Source: Dallia pectoralis (Eukaryota; Chordata; Actinopteri; Esociformes; Umbridae). Taken from it: a stretch of DNA of 64,000 nucleotides. The DNA lies in the NCBI GenBank assembly GCA_029465975.1, contig CM055740.1, positions 2,818,144 to 2,882,143 of the forward strand, in the 5' to 3' direction. How positions within the stretch are numbered: position 1 is the first letter of the stretch; every line of letters starts with the position of its first letter. Below are positions 46,001 through 57,580 of the stretch, piece after piece. The notes beneath the pieces were generated by a model, which was not told where the DNA came from, did not search any database, and saw only the letters and a list, made by a program, of their open reading frames with translations. The translations under genes and the position numbers were made by a program.

Positions 46001-49000
46001 GTGTTGTTAGCTGTACCTGACTGTGTTGTTAGCTGTACCTGATTGTGTTGTTAGCTGTACCTGACTGTGTTGTTAGCTGTACCTGATTGTGTTGTTAGCT
46101 GTACCTGACTGTGTTGTTAGCTGTACCTGACTGTGTTGTTAGCTGTACCTGACTGTGTTGTTAGCTGTACCTGACTGTGTTGTTAGCTGTACCTGACTGT
46201 GTTGTTAGCTGTACCTGATTGTGTTGTTAGCTGTACCTGACTGTGTTGTTAGCTGTACCTGACTGTGTTGTTAGCTGTACCTGACTGTGTTGTTAGCTGT
46301 ACCTGACTGTGTTGTTAGCTGTACCTGACTGTGTTGTTAGCTGTACCTGATTGTGTTGTTAGCTGTACCTGACTGTGTTGTTAGCTGTACCTGATTGTGT
46401 TGTTAGCTGTACCTGATTGTGTTGTTAGCTGATCCTGACTGTGTTGTTAGCTGTACCTGACTGTGTTGTTAGCTGTACCTGACTGTGTTGTTAGCTGTAC
46501 CTGACTGTGTTGTTAGCTGTACCTGACTGTGTTGTTAGCTGTACCTGATTGTGTTGTTAGCTGTACCTGACTGTGTTGTTAGCTGTACCTGATTGTGTTG
46601 TTAGCTGTACCTGATTGTGTTGTTAGCTGTACCTGACTGTGTTGTTAGCTGTACCTGACTGTGTTGTTAGCTGTACCTGACTGTGTTGTTAGCTGTACCT
46701 GACTGTGTTGTTAGCTGTACCTGATTGTGTTGTTAGCTGTACCTGACTGTGTTGTTAGCTGTACCTGATTGTGTTGTTAGCTGTACCTGATTGTGTTGTT
46801 AGCTGATCCTGATTGTGTTGTTAGCTGTACCTGACTGTGTTGTTAGCTGTACCTGATTGTGTTGTTAGCTGTACCTGACTGTGTTGTTAGCTGTACCTGA
46901 CTGTGTTGTTAGCTGTACCTGACTGTGTTGTTAGCTGATCCTGACTGTGTTGTTAGCTGTACCTGACTGTGTTGTTAGCTGTACCTGATTGTGTTGTTAG
47001 CTGTACCTGACTGTGTTGTTAGCTTTACCTGATTGTGTTGTTAGCTGTACCTGATTGTGTTGTTAGCTGTACCTGATTGTGTTGTTAGCTGTACCTGACT
47101 GTGTTGTTAGCTGTACCTGATTGTGTTGTTAGCTGTACCTGACTGTGTTGTTAGCTGTACCTGATTGTGTTTTTAGCTGTACCTGATTGTGTTGTTAGCT
47201 GTACCTGATTGTGTTGTTAGCTGTACCTGACTGTGTTGTTAGCTGTACCTGACTGTGTTGTTAGCTGTACCTGACTGTGTTGTTAGCTGTACCTGATTGT
47301 GTTGTTAGCTGTACCTGATTGTGTTGTTAGCTGTACCTGACTGTGTTGTTAGCTGTACCTGACTGTGTTGTTAGCTGTACCTGATTGTGTTGTTAGCTGT
47401 ACCTGACTGTGTTGTTAGCTGTACCTGATTGTGTTGTTAGCTGTACCTGATTGTGTTGTTAGCTGTACCTGACTGTGTTGTTAGCTGTACCTGACTGTGT
47501 TGTTAGCTGTACCTGACTGTGTTGTTAGCTGTACCTGATTGTGTTGTTAGCTGTACCTGATTGTGTTGTTAGCTTTACCTGACTGTGTTGTTAGCTTTAC
47601 CTGACTGTGTTGTTAGCTGTACCTGACTGTGTTGTTAGCTGATCCTGACTGTGTTGTTAGCTGTACCTGACTGTGTTGTTAGCTTTACCTGACTGTGTTG
47701 TTAGCTGTACCTGACTGTGTTGTTAGCTGATCCTGACTGTGTTGTTAGCTGATCCTGACTGTGTTGTTAGCTGTACCTGATTGTGTTGTTAGCTGATCCT
47801 GACTGTGTTGTTAGCTGATCCTGACTGTGTTGTTAGCTGTTCCTGACTGTGTTGTTAGCTGATCCTGACTGTGTTGTTAGCTTTACCTGACTGTGTTGTT
47901 AGCTGTTCCTGACTGTGTTGTTAGCTGATCCTGACTGTGTTGTTAGCTTTACCTGACTGTGTTGTTAGCTTTACCTGACTGTGTTGTTAGCTGATCCTGA
48001 CCTCAGGAGAAGAGTGACGGATGTCAGGTTGTGTAAGAAAGTTTGGTTGCTCTGCGGTTGACCTCATGGCTGGTATCTACAGTCGTCTGCCCGGTGATGC
48101 AACCTGCTCCATTATCTGTGAACACACAACATGAGTGTGAGCACCTAAAATATAGGGATTAGTTCTGCATGGTCTGGACATGGGGCATAGCTCTGGCCTT
48201 CTGACGGTAACCGGGGCTCTGTTGTGTTACTACTAAACCATCAGTAACATATTGCAAATGTTTAAAACATCCTACCAATTAAATGTGAGCGGAGGCCTTT
48301 GGCTTCTCGCTGCTCGATGACTCGACCCTGACTAACTTGACAATCGATTAATTAATCAGTCCACCAGCCAATGACAAGCACTTGTTTAGTTAAACGTACT
48401 CACCTCAGCTACACAGTTGTAAACCTGTTTGACTGAATTCATTGATCGTTTCAGGCCTTTCTTGATTATGTCTTCTGGCTTCCTGGCATTATGAGGGTTG
48501 CACAAAGTTTGCATGAGGTTAATGAACCTTGTTCCCGAAACAGCTCCCCGTACCAAGTTGAAGTTTTACATTTAGACACCCTCCTTTGAACCTTCTCTGA
48601 CAATCACTTTTATAAATGCTGTTGCAAGGTTCAAAGCCAGTCTCCATCCTAATATTAATCTGCATCTAAATCCATCCAACCACCTTCCAGATCTGTAGTC
48701 CCAGGTCCTACGCTCTATGTGAAACCTAGGAAGGAGCACTACAACAGCAACCCCATACAGAGGAAGATCCAGCACTTCAAACGCTTTGTTGAGAACTACA
48801 GACGCCATATTGTCTGCTTCATCATCGTCTACGGCATCACGGCCGGAGTGGCTCTGGATAGATGTTACTGTAAGTTCTGTTCTGTTGTGTTTGGTTCTGT
48901 TCTGTTGTTTTTGGTTCTGTTCTGCATGTTTCAGTCTGTTCCACTCTATTTTACTCTTGTTTTGTTCTGCTAGATGCTATTCTGTTCCGCTTGTTTTAAT

Positions 49001-52000
49001 CTGTCCAGCTTTATTATCTTGCTAGACTTTTCTTATCTTCTCCCCCATTCCCAGTTTCTACATCAATCAGACTTTCTGATCCCAGATCATGTTTGCTGTC
49101 TGGCCAGCTCTTGCTGGGGCCAACTGTTTGTCCTCCTGAGCAGCCGGAGAGAAATCTCAATTGGCTGCGTGACAACCTGCTATTGACACACCTGACTTCT
49201 TTGTAAAATGATAATGCGAGTGGCATGTGCAGATTCTATGGCGTTGCTACTCTGACACGTGTAGAGCGCTTGAACCCTCGGGGCGGTTTCCAAGGCGACA
49301 CCGACTACGACTAGCCATAACAAAACAATTGAAAGTGTCGCCCTTCGTCGGACTCGATCTTACTCTGGAACAATCAGTAAAGCCTGACAGAACCAGACCT
49401 TGATCTGTGCATATGTGTGTGTGTGTGTGGCAGACTATGGTGTTCAGGCAGACTCCACAGGCTTGCCATCCACGTCCGTGGTGGGTGTCGTGGTGTCTCG
49501 CGGCTCAGCGGCAGCCATCTCCTTCCTGTACCCATACATGCTTCTGACGGTTTGCCGGAACCTCATCACCCTGGGGAGGGAGACCTTCCTCAACAGATAC
49601 ATCCCCTTCGATGCCGCCATAGACTTTCACCGCTTCATGGCCATGTCTGCCGTCCTGCTCGCAGGTCAGAGGTCACACCGGTTTATTCCGCCTAGAGTTA
49701 ATAAGGGACACTGGCAATAACTCCCCCTAGAGTGAATGATGAACACTGGCAGTAACTTCCCCTAGAGTGAATGAGGACCACTGGCATTAACTCCCCCTAG
49801 AGTAAATGAGGACCATTGGCATTAACTCCCCCTAGAGTAAATGAGGAACACTGGCATTAACTCCCCCTAGAGTGAATGAGGACCACTGGCATTAACTCCC
49901 CCTAGAGTGAATGAGGAACACTGGCATTAACTCCCCCTAGAGTGAATGAGGACCACTGGCATTAACTCCCCCTAGAGTGAATGAGGACCATTGGCATTAA
50001 CTCCCCCTAGAGTGAATGAGGAACACTGGCAGTAGCTCCCCCTAGAGTGAATGAGGACCACTGGCATTAACTCCCCCTAGAGTGAATGAGGAACACTGGC
50101 ATTAACTCCCCCTAGAGTGAATGAGGACCACTGGCATTAACTCCCCCTAGAGTGAATGAGGAACACTGGCATTAACTCCACCTAGAGTGAATGGGCATAA
50201 GCTTGCAGAATGTCATGTGTTTTGTCTGAAAGCCGTGTGTGGGGTAGGGGGGTGTTTCCGTAGTGCTGCATCAGTCCTTACCTTCATTTTCTTTCTTTCT
50301 GTAGTCATCCATTCACTCGGTCATGTGGTGAACGTCTACGTGTTTTCCGTGTGTGATCTAAGCATCCTGGCCTGTCTATTCCCTAAGGTTCTAACCAACA
50401 ACGGGTAATGACTTCTGCATTATTTCACCACTCAACAGATCTGTTAATTTCCTCGTACAGACACAACATGCGTGTTTACCTTAAATTGTATATGTATACG
50501 GTATTCAAGTAACCTTACAGCAGGAGGAAATGTGAATTATTATGTGAATTATCACTAACTGATGGTTTTTGTTGGGGTTGACTAGTGTTTTGTTAGGAAG
50601 ATGTTTCACTACAAAGGTGGATCAGTTGCTGTACAGTGCAGTGGAATATACAAATGTACGGACAGCTACTATAGTCTCTCATTTGTTTTTCTCTGGGCCT
50701 GCAGGTCTGAGATGCCCATGAAGTGGTCCTGGTGGTTCTTCCAAACTGTTCCAGGTAGGACAGAAACAAGCCACTCTGTCATAACAAAGCAAATGTAAGC
50801 CCTTTCTGGGTGTAATGCTGTCGTTTCACACGATGTCGACCACAGGTCCCTCATTTTAACATTTGAATGGACTTAAGTCCAGGGTGTCATATATAAAAAT
50901 GTTTATAGATGTATTTGTACTGGTCCCCAGTTGGAAAGGGAATAGCAATCACCAGTATCTAACAACCGGGCTAATATGGGACAAATCAGAAAATACTTTG
51001 TTGGATATAATTGGCTATAAATGAGTGTTACAGTGTTTAACTTGGCTCGGTCCGATCCAGGAATAACCGGCATCCTGCTGCTTGCGGTCTTGGCGATTAT
51101 GTACGTCTTCGCCTCGCACCACTTCAGGAGAATCAGCTTCCGGGCCTTCTGGGTCTCACACTACCTCTATGTGGTCCTCTACATCCTGGTAAGATACAGG
51201 GACACCTTACATTCACCCTAATCCTGGTTGGACACAGAGATGATTCGACTAGAACTAGTAGTCAAAATACTAGTCAAAGTACAAGTCAAAATGTTGATCA
51301 AAATGCTAGTCAAAGCCAGGCTAGTGCTGCTCATATCATTTCCATCAGAAGCCATCTCCTGACCAGCATTACAGCAGTAGCTAGCGGAAGTGGTTGTTAA
51401 CATGCTAATATTATGGTCATTAACATGTTACTAACAAGTTATTAATGTGTTATTATCATGTTATTAATGTACTCTAAGATCCTGAGATCTAAATCCCTCT
51501 GTCCTCCTGTTAGACGGTGATCCACGGCAGTTTCAATCTACTCCAGCAGCCCAGGTTCTACATCTACCTGATCCCGCCGGCGCTGCTCTTTGTCCTGGAC
51601 AAACTCATCAGCCTGAACAGGAAGAAAGTGGAGATCCCTGTGGTCAACGCTACGCTGCTGCCATCAGGTATGGTGGAGAACCTCCCCACATCTCCTCACA
51701 ATGGGTGTGTGGTTAGCTCTGGAGGGGCAGACGATGATGCAGCATTCAGGGTTTAACACACTCCACTGGTGGTTATTCAGTTTCTCCCTACTCCTCCTTT
51801 TTTCTCCTCCCCTCTTCAGGTGTGACCTTCCTGGAGTTCAAGCGCCCCCCGGGGTTTGCGTACCGCTCGGGCCAGTGGGTGAGGGTGGCGTGCCTGGCAC
51901 TTGGCACGGACGAGTATCACCCGTTCACCCTGACATCGGCGCCGCACCAAGAGACCCTGAGTCTGCACATTCGTGCCGTTGGACCGTGGACCAGCCAACT

Positions 52001-54586
52001 CCGAGAGGCGTACGACCCAGACAACCTGGAGCAACGGGAGACATTTCCCAAGGCATGGAGAGGGAGGGAGAGAGGGGAGAAATTCAGATTTAGGGTTGTA
52101 CATGAAATACATGCATTTAGACATGGTTTAGATTGTTTAACTAGTTATCTAGAACCTTATCAAACTCTAATAACGTAATTCACAGTCAGAATTACTTTCA
52201 TATCAATTAAATTAATTGACATTGACATGCGGTCAAACTGGCAACCTGCTATTGTTCGTACATGGCGCCTAATCGGGTTGTTCTCGTCAGTGACGACATC
52301 GTTCTAGCGGCACGTGTACCTGGGTAGGTTGATGTGCGCTATAGAGGAGGGAGAGAGAGTACCTGCAGAGTACATGATCAGGACTGGAATGGAGAAGGAG
52401 AGAGAGTACCTGCAGAGTACATGATCAGGACTGGAATGGAGAAGGAGAGAGAGTACCTGCAGAGTACATGATCAGGACTGGAATGGAGAAGGAGAGAGAG
52501 TACCTGCAGAGTACATGATCAGGACTGGAATGGAGAAGGAGAGAGAGTACCTGCAGAGTACATGATCAGGACTGGAATGGAGAAGGAGAGAGAGTACCTG
52601 CAGAGTACATGATCAGGACTGGAATGGAGAAGGAGAGAGAGTACCTGCAGAGTACATGATCAGGACTGGAATGGAGAAGGAGAGAGAGTACCTGCAGAGT
52701 ACATGATCAGGACTGGAATGGAGAAGGAGAGAGAGTACCTGCAGAGTACATGATCAGGACTGGAATGGAGAAGGAGAGAGAGTACCTGCAGAGTACATGA
52801 TCAGGACTGGAATGGAGAAGGAGAGAGAGTACCTGCAGAGTACATGATCAGGACTGGAATGGAATAAAATGCCTTGTTAAGTCCCATTTTTCTGTCCATG
52901 GTCGCGAAGGGAACTGCCGTAGCCTTTAGGTCCATCGAATCTTTGTTAAGCCAGATCCAATCCAAGCTGGGCAGCATTTCTTAACAGAACCAGCAGTTCC
53001 GGGTATCTGTTAACACAGCATTGCCTTTGTGACTGGTTAAATAAAATAGGGAGGACTAAAAGATAAGAACACGTACACCTATAAATGCCAAGATAAATGT
53101 GCCCCAATGCAAACATTTAATATGCGCATAGCAATTTTGTGTCAAAAGCAAACAGCGATCATACATCCGCCTAAGTCACTTAAACGTGAAGAAAATACAA
53201 CTAATATAAAAACAGGAATAGGCTTGAATCGCTATATAACCATAAGATTATCTGGAGGTTGAAACACAATCAGTTAACTCCATCAGAAACAGCTGTGTTG
53301 GTGGAATTAATATATTTTAATATATATATATTTATATATATTTATAGCAATTCCAACGTAAATGTGATTATTATTGTACATGCAAATGTTCATATTCTTT
53401 ATTTTGTCAGCCCCTTTGTCAATCAGGCCTCTGGAATATGTTTTTTACTTCCCCAGCTCTACCTGGACGGGCCGTTTGGGGAAGGCCACCAGGATTGGAT
53501 TAACTTTGAGGTGTCAGTCCTGGTCGGCGGTGGGATTGGAGTCACGCCGTTCGCCTCCATCCTCAAGGACCTGGTCTTCAAGTCGTCTGTCAAGTGCAAG
53601 ATCCAGTGTAAAAAAGTATGTCTGCTGTCCAACCCACCATGATAATGTATCAGTCTTTGTATCTGTATGTCTCTCTGCCTGCTTGTCTGTCTCTCTCTCT
53701 GCCTGCTTGTCTGTCTCTCTCTGCCTGCTTGTCTGTCTTGTCTTTTGGTCCGGCTGTCTGTCTCTTTCTATCTGCCTGTCTGTCTCTCTGTCCGTTTGTC
53801 TCTCCGTCTGTTTGTCTCTCTCTCTGTCTATTTGTCTTCCGGTCTGTCTGTCTGCCTGTCTGTTTGACAGTCTGTCTTCTCTGCAGGTGTACTTCATCTG
53901 GGTGACCCGCACACAGCGCCAGTTTGAGTGGGTGTCTGACATCATCCGAGAGGTGGAGGAGCAGGACACCCTGGACCTGGTGTCGGTCCACATCTACATC
54001 ACACAGCTCCCTGAGAAGTTTGACCTCCGAACCACCATGCTGGTGAGCACAAGAGGCTGAACCCAGACCAGCAGAGAACAGTATTGTTGCTGTATGTGAT
54101 GCCTGACGTGGTTCTGACCCAGTTTACATCCGGGTTGTGTCCCTACAGTACGTGTGTGAGCGTCACTTCCAAAAGGTGTGGAACCGGAGCCTGTTCACCG
54201 GCCTTCAGTCGGTCACTCACTTCGGCAGGCCTCCTTTTGTCTCCTTCTTCAACTCCCTGCAGGAGGTGCACCCTGAGGTCAGTTACTGCTAAACAAAAAA
54301 TGTGTGTGTGTGTCCTTTGACTCCGATGGATGGCAGCTGTGTAGTCCCAGGGTTTGTCCTGTTGGCTGCCCCTGGAAGGTTCTCGAAAGTTCTGACAGCT
54401 TTGTTTGTGGGTCTGTCTCTCCCGCACTTTCTCGACCTGTCTCCTCCTCTTCTCCCTCTCCAGGTGGATAAGATAGGGGTGTTCAGCTGTGGTCCTCCTG
54501 GTCTTACGAAGAATGTGGAGAAGGCCTGTCAACAGATGAACAAGAGAGACCAGACAAATTTCCACCATCACTATGAGAACTTTTAA
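31024..54586 (+). CDS. duox: DUOX, dual oxidase (33 coding exons)
   Basis: Membrane NADPH oxidase making extracellular hydrogen peroxide for thyroid hormone synthesis and barrier defence. Exons: 31024-31087, 31220-31303, 31448-31612, 32540-32727, 33341-33542, 34462-34628, 34975-35038, 35536-35632, 35808-35898, 36245-36347, 36512-36684, 37052-37227, 37475-37593, 37768-37908, 38254-38370, 39031-39233, 39367-39552, 40892-41117, 41233-41326, 41522-41697, 43698-43770, 44525-44608, 48691-48869, 49434-49664, 50305-50404, 50705-50754, 51061-51188, 51514-51667, 51820-52052, 53457-53615, 53887-54042, 54149-54277, 54464-54586. They total 4,635 nt (1,544 aa; human DUOX2 is 1,548), in phase. Order: signal peptide 1-21; peroxidase-homology domain about 28-565; membrane helix about 599-623; EF-hands at 834-845 (DKDGNGYLSFQE) and 870-881 (DIDGDGFLSKED); NOX helices with heme pairs H1123/H1137 and H1218/H1231 (spacings 14 and 13, as in NOX2); FAD motif HPFTLTSAP at 1312; NADPH motifs VGGGIGVTP at 1379 and CGPPG at 1513; C-terminus HHYENF. 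The intron after 52052 starts with GC. Confidence 0.95.
32909..33137. repeat. 75-bp tandem triplication inside a dispersed repeat
   Basis: GGGCTATTTAAGG recurs at 32928, 33003 and 33078 (75-bp period). The block lies in a longer sequence starting at about 32812 (GTGAGCTGTGTTGTCACA) that also occurs at about 57262-57440, without the triplication. Confidence 0.85.
35655..35730. mobile_element. Fragment of an interspersed fish repeat
   Basis: GCAGGGCTGTCCAACCCTGT, followed by CTGTAGGTTTTCACTACAAC, matches the end of a MITE-like repeat I recall from many fish introns. Only one end is evident. It lies in the duox intron 35633-35807. Confidence 0.4.
36698..37045. repeat. 22-bp minisatellite filling a duox intron, about 16 copies
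   Basis: The unit TATGAATGTGTTATGGTTCT plus GT spans nearly all of the 367-bp intron 36685-37051, ending 6 nt before the acceptor. Only one AG (in TGTAGG at about 36773) lies inside it. Confidence 0.93.
38095..38245. repeat. Short tandem repeat around CCTCCATAACGG, about 4 copies
   Basis: CCATAACGGCTGTGATAATG with a TGTGTCCATTGTGTCC spacer recurs four times in the duox intron 37909-38253, ending next to the acceptor. Confidence 0.8.
38395..39000. repeat. 30-bp minisatellite, about 20 copies
   Basis: The unit GAGGTTCTGGGGCCTGTCTG then AGTGGTGTGT fills the duox intron 38371-39030. It gives long spurious minus-strand frames rich in PQNLTH. Confidence 0.92.
39556..40056. repeat. 28-bp minisatellite starting at a duox splice donor, about 18 copies
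   Basis: TGAAATGTCCAGGGTGAGGT then AGGACCAC repeats immediately after the donor at 39553. Each unit holds GAGGTAGGA, a donor-like motif. The first copy overlaps the genuine donor region. Confidence 0.93.
40060..40890. other. duox intron remainder, AT-rich, no feature seen
   Basis: Follows the 28-bp array and continues to the exon starting at 40892. I see no gene, repeat array or recognisable mobile element. Confidence 0.5.
41705..43690. repeat. 16-bp minisatellite occupying an entire 2-kb duox intron, about 124 copies
   Basis: The unit TGTTTATGTGATGTTG with variants (GTGACATT, TTATTTG, TTATATG) runs from about 8 nt after the donor (41698) to about 7 nt before the acceptor (43697). By reading, no AG occurs within it. 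Confidence 0.95.
43795..43885. repeat. About 28-bp repeat, 3-4 copies
   Basis: CAGCCGCTCACAGTCCAGCC repeats with small changes just after the duox exon 43698-43770. The remainder of that intron (43886-44524) shows no feature. Confidence 0.8.
44650..44815. repeat. Degenerate repeat around GACATCATTGGCTCC
   Basis: Four imperfect copies of TGTGACATCATTGGCTCC with variable spacing, in the duox intron 44609-48690. Confidence 0.75.
45199..48001. repeat. 22-bp minisatellite of 2.8 kb, about 127 copies
   Basis: The unit GTACCTGACTGTGTTGTTAG plus CT occurs with common variants (GATCCTGAC, CTGATTGTG, CTTTACC). It fills most of the duox intron 44609-48690. It is the largest array in the window. Confidence 0.95.
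48002..48690. other. duox intron remainder, no feature seen
   Basis: Unique-looking sequence between the 22-bp array and the exon starting at 48691. I recognise no gene or mobile element. Confidence 0.5.
49692..50192. repeat. 35-bp minisatellite, about 14 copies
   Basis: ATTAACTCCCCCTAGAGTGA then ATGAGGACCACTGGC repeats through the duox intron 49665-50304. It starts about 25 nt after the donor. Confidence 0.93.
52350..52862. repeat. 47-bp minisatellite, about 11 copies
   Basis: GAGAGAGAGTACCTGCAGAG then TACATGATCAGGACTGGAAT recurs every 47 bp, almost without variation. It lies in the duox intron 52053-53456, whose remainder (52863-53456) is AT-rich with no feature seen. Confidence 0.94.
53663..53885 (+). 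repeat. CTGT/CTCT-rich simple sequence before a duox exon
   Basis: TGTCTGTCTCTCTGCCTGCT-type repeats fill the intron 53616-53886 and provide an unusually long pyrimidine tract for the exon at 53887. Confidence 0.85.
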
Positions 54587-54926
54587 GTTGTTCTGTTCTC
54601 TTCAGGAGGTCTGCCTTAATTGGAGCAATCTGCTGTGGCTACATACATGTTTTACCTATAAATGCATGATATCCATTGTTTTCTTGAAGAATTTGTTTAA
54701 CCAAGTTAAGGTTTAACCATTGTACCCAATCAAACCACTAATATAAACCTTTTTCACATTAACATTTTGTAAACCAAGTATTTATAACAAATAGTATATG
54801 TTAGGAAACAGCTTCAAAACGTGTTTCACACTTCAAATCATGAGTGGTCCTTCATTGAGTCTATAATTATGTCCATGAATTTCAGGAGAGTTACAACTCT
54901 TAGCAGAGAGGGATGCTTTGACGCTA

Positions 54927-54944
54927 CACACACACACACACACA

Positions 54945-54995
<51 letters not shown>

Positions 54996-55058
54996 ACACA
55001 CACACACACACATACACACACACACATACACACACACACATACACACACACACACACA

Positions 55059-55097
<39 letters not shown>

Positions 55098-55138
55098 ACA
55101 CAACACACACAGACACACACACACACACACACACAACA
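54927..55138. repeat. (CA)n microsatellite with interruptions
   Basis: CA run of about 210 bp with TACA and GACA interruptions, in the duox 3' UTR or flank. Confidence 0.93.
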
Positions 55139-55362
55139 CTTATCACTGTGAAGAATTAGGATGTGTGGCAGACATTTTGTTTTTACCTCTGGCACTCTGT
55201 ATCTGAATGTAACTGGATGTGCAGCTGCATCTCCATTTGAAAGGTCTCTGTACCATTTTTAATGAATTGTCTCACGAGGATTTATCCTCAGTTTTTATCC
55301 TCAGTCTTTTCTCCAACATTGTTGAAATCAAATTCTTAACATGTTACCTGGTAAAATATATG

Positions 55363-55368
55363 AATAAA
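55363..55368 (+). other. duox: Candidate duox polyadenylation signal
   Basis: AATAAA 777 nt after the duox stop. A second AATAAA lies near 55545. If used, the CA microsatellite is transcribed in the 3' UTR. Confidence 0.45.
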
Positions 55369-55767
55369 GATGCACAAAAACAAACAGATTGCTTAGGATG
55401 TCAGTAAAGTCTGTCAACTAGAGCCAGGCTGATGACCTGACAAGGAAGTTCTGTGCAAATTGTTTTTACCTGAATTCACTCCAATGTCAGGTAGTCTGGA
55501 TACTGTGCAGCCATTTACTGTTGTGGTTTTGATTATCTTTTCCAATAAATCCACAAATATCCTGTAACATGAGTAATACTCTAAATGATTATTTCCTCAT
55601 TCAGACATTGTCTTAAGTCACTTATTTGTGAATTTATAGAAAACTAGTGTCACGCGATGACCTGACAAGGAAGTTCTGTGCAAAGGTTTTTTACTGCATT
55701 CGGGCGAATGTCTTCCCAGAAATCCCCAGATATCCTGTAACATGAGTAAAACCCTTATCCTTTCACC

Positions 55768-56085
55768 AGGATAATGCACACTGCACACAATGTTAGTAAA
55801 TGCTTAGAGAAACATGATGATAAGTCTCCAGGACCTCCAAATTCCTGAGATCTCTATCCATTTGAGCATCTGTGTAATGTCCTGAACCAACAAGTCCGAT
55901 CCACGGCAATTCTACCTCGCAACGTACAGGACTTAGAAGATTTGTTGCAAATGTTTGGTGCCATATACAACTGGACACCTTCAGGGTTTTTATAGAGTTG
56001 CTGCCTTGGCAGATCGGCGCTGTTTTGGCGGGACATGGAGGACCCACAGCATATTAGGTGATCATAATGTTTAGTGTTTACTAAT
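55768..56085 (+). mobile_element. Decayed 3' part of a Tc1-like transposon
   Basis: The plus strand retains CCAGGATAATGC, then a region like the Tc1 transposase C-terminus: EHLCNVLNQQVRS, then LPRNVQDLEDLLQMFG, then GGTCATAATG-like TGATCATAATGTTTAGTGTT near the end. Stops and substitutions show it is dead. Recognised from recalled fish Tc1 sequences. Confidence 0.7.
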
Positions 56086-56337
56086 TGATCTAAACTCAAC
56101 AGGCTTCCCCAACCAAAACCAACAAATTGTTAATTTTGCACTAATAACTTATGAAACAGCAATAAAAAAGTTCATCATCACATTGGCAATTAGTGTCCTT
56201 AAGAAAAAGTCCCAAAATAATGTCTGTGGCGGCAAAAAGGGGACACTACACCCAGGATTTGAACAGTTGCTCCTGTGATGTGAAACAAGAGCTTAACATC
56301 TATACACTAATTGGAAAAGGTTACTGGATGATCCTTT

Positions 56338-56470
56338 GAAATTTTATTTAACTTTTATTTATCCAGGGAGACACATTGAGACTGAGGTCTCATTTGCAAG
56401 TGTGCCCTGGGAACATCAACTCACAAATACAAACAATTAACAGATATAATGACAGAACATTAATCCCCTC
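56338..56470. mobile_element. LINE/SINE-tail type interspersed repeat
   Basis: TTTATTTAACTTTTATTTAT, then CCAGGGAGACACATTGAGAC and a GAGGTCTCATTTGCAAG block, resembles a widespread teleost repeat tail. Family uncertain. Confidence 0.5.
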
Positions 56471-57249
56471 AGTCAATTACAACAAACACAATTCTCACTA
56501 TGAAAATCTAACATGATGTTTTTAAACTGACGCATGGACACCAACTCATAGAGGTTCCCCTAAAGTTTTAATTGGAAGAACCCCCTGAAGAAACTTTTAG
56601 AAAACTGAGGGGGTTCTATCGTCAAAAAACAAACGTTCCAACGGAGAACTGTGTCTCACAGAACTCTTCCCGGCTCACTTTGAGTGTACAACTGGGATAA
56701 GTTGAGTTGAGGCTGAAACTGAGGCAGAGGTCTCTGAATGCTGCTACCTCCATAAATGGACAGGGTCAGAGGTCATGTGTGGAGGTGAAAGGGATGGGAG
56801 GAGGTGAGCGGTGGTCAGCAGATATCAGGGAGGGAGTCTGGAGGAACCACCTGATCATCAAGCCCTGGACTTCTGTATGAGTGATGAAGCTCTGTGTGAC
56901 TGTGTCCAGATGTATTTCCCAATAAAAAAGTATTAGCTGTCCAGCGAGCTGTATCTTTCCAAAGAAACAACATGTTAACCTGTAAATGATCTTCAGAACA
57001 CACCGACACATTCCAACACATTCCCACACACCCAGAATCCACCAGCATCCACATCCTCTTCCTTATTGGTTGAGGACCAGCTTTTGTTTTACCTGTTCCC
57101 TAGAAAGTGTGGCGAATTGTCTCACCGAAACCAATATTTGTATATGACTGCCTTAAGCTCAACCCTACATCAGGCTAATATTTATGTGGAAAGGAAAAAT
57201 CTGTATTTAACGAGCTGATAAGGAAATGTGATATCATTGGCGCAGAATT

Positions 57250-57580
57250 GTTATCATGAATGGGTGAGCTGTGTTGTCACAGGGTGTTTAGGGGAGAGCA
57301 CTTCTGTCTATTGTGTTTATTAGGAGCACAGCTGTTTGGGGTTTAGCTAAGCACTGCGCATTAATCGGTCAGCGGGCTATTTAAGGTTCCTGTTAGGTTC
57401 ACAGGTGTTGTTGATTTATTGTTATAGGTTACGTCTGTTTTGTAGGGGAGTATATTGTATGTTGGTCAGCTCTGTATTGAACATGTTTTTAGTAAGTCGC
57501 TCTTTAGCCCAATTAAGGATTTTACAGTGTATGTTTTTTACGTTTGTGCTATGTGGTTGTTTTTTGGAAAACCGTGACAG
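57250..57580. mobile_element. Dispersed repeat, possibly an LTR-type element end
   Basis: Homologous by eye to 32812-32960 (shared GTGAGCTGTGTTGTCACA, AGGAGCACAGCTGTTT and GGGCTATTTAAGG). It ends near CCGTGACAG. No polymerase or gag frame follows, so the LTR idea is weak. Confidence 0.5.

Noticed and set aside
45199..48001. CRISPR-like array
   Set aside because: Units are contiguous with no unique spacers, and the context is a fish intron; it is a minisatellite.
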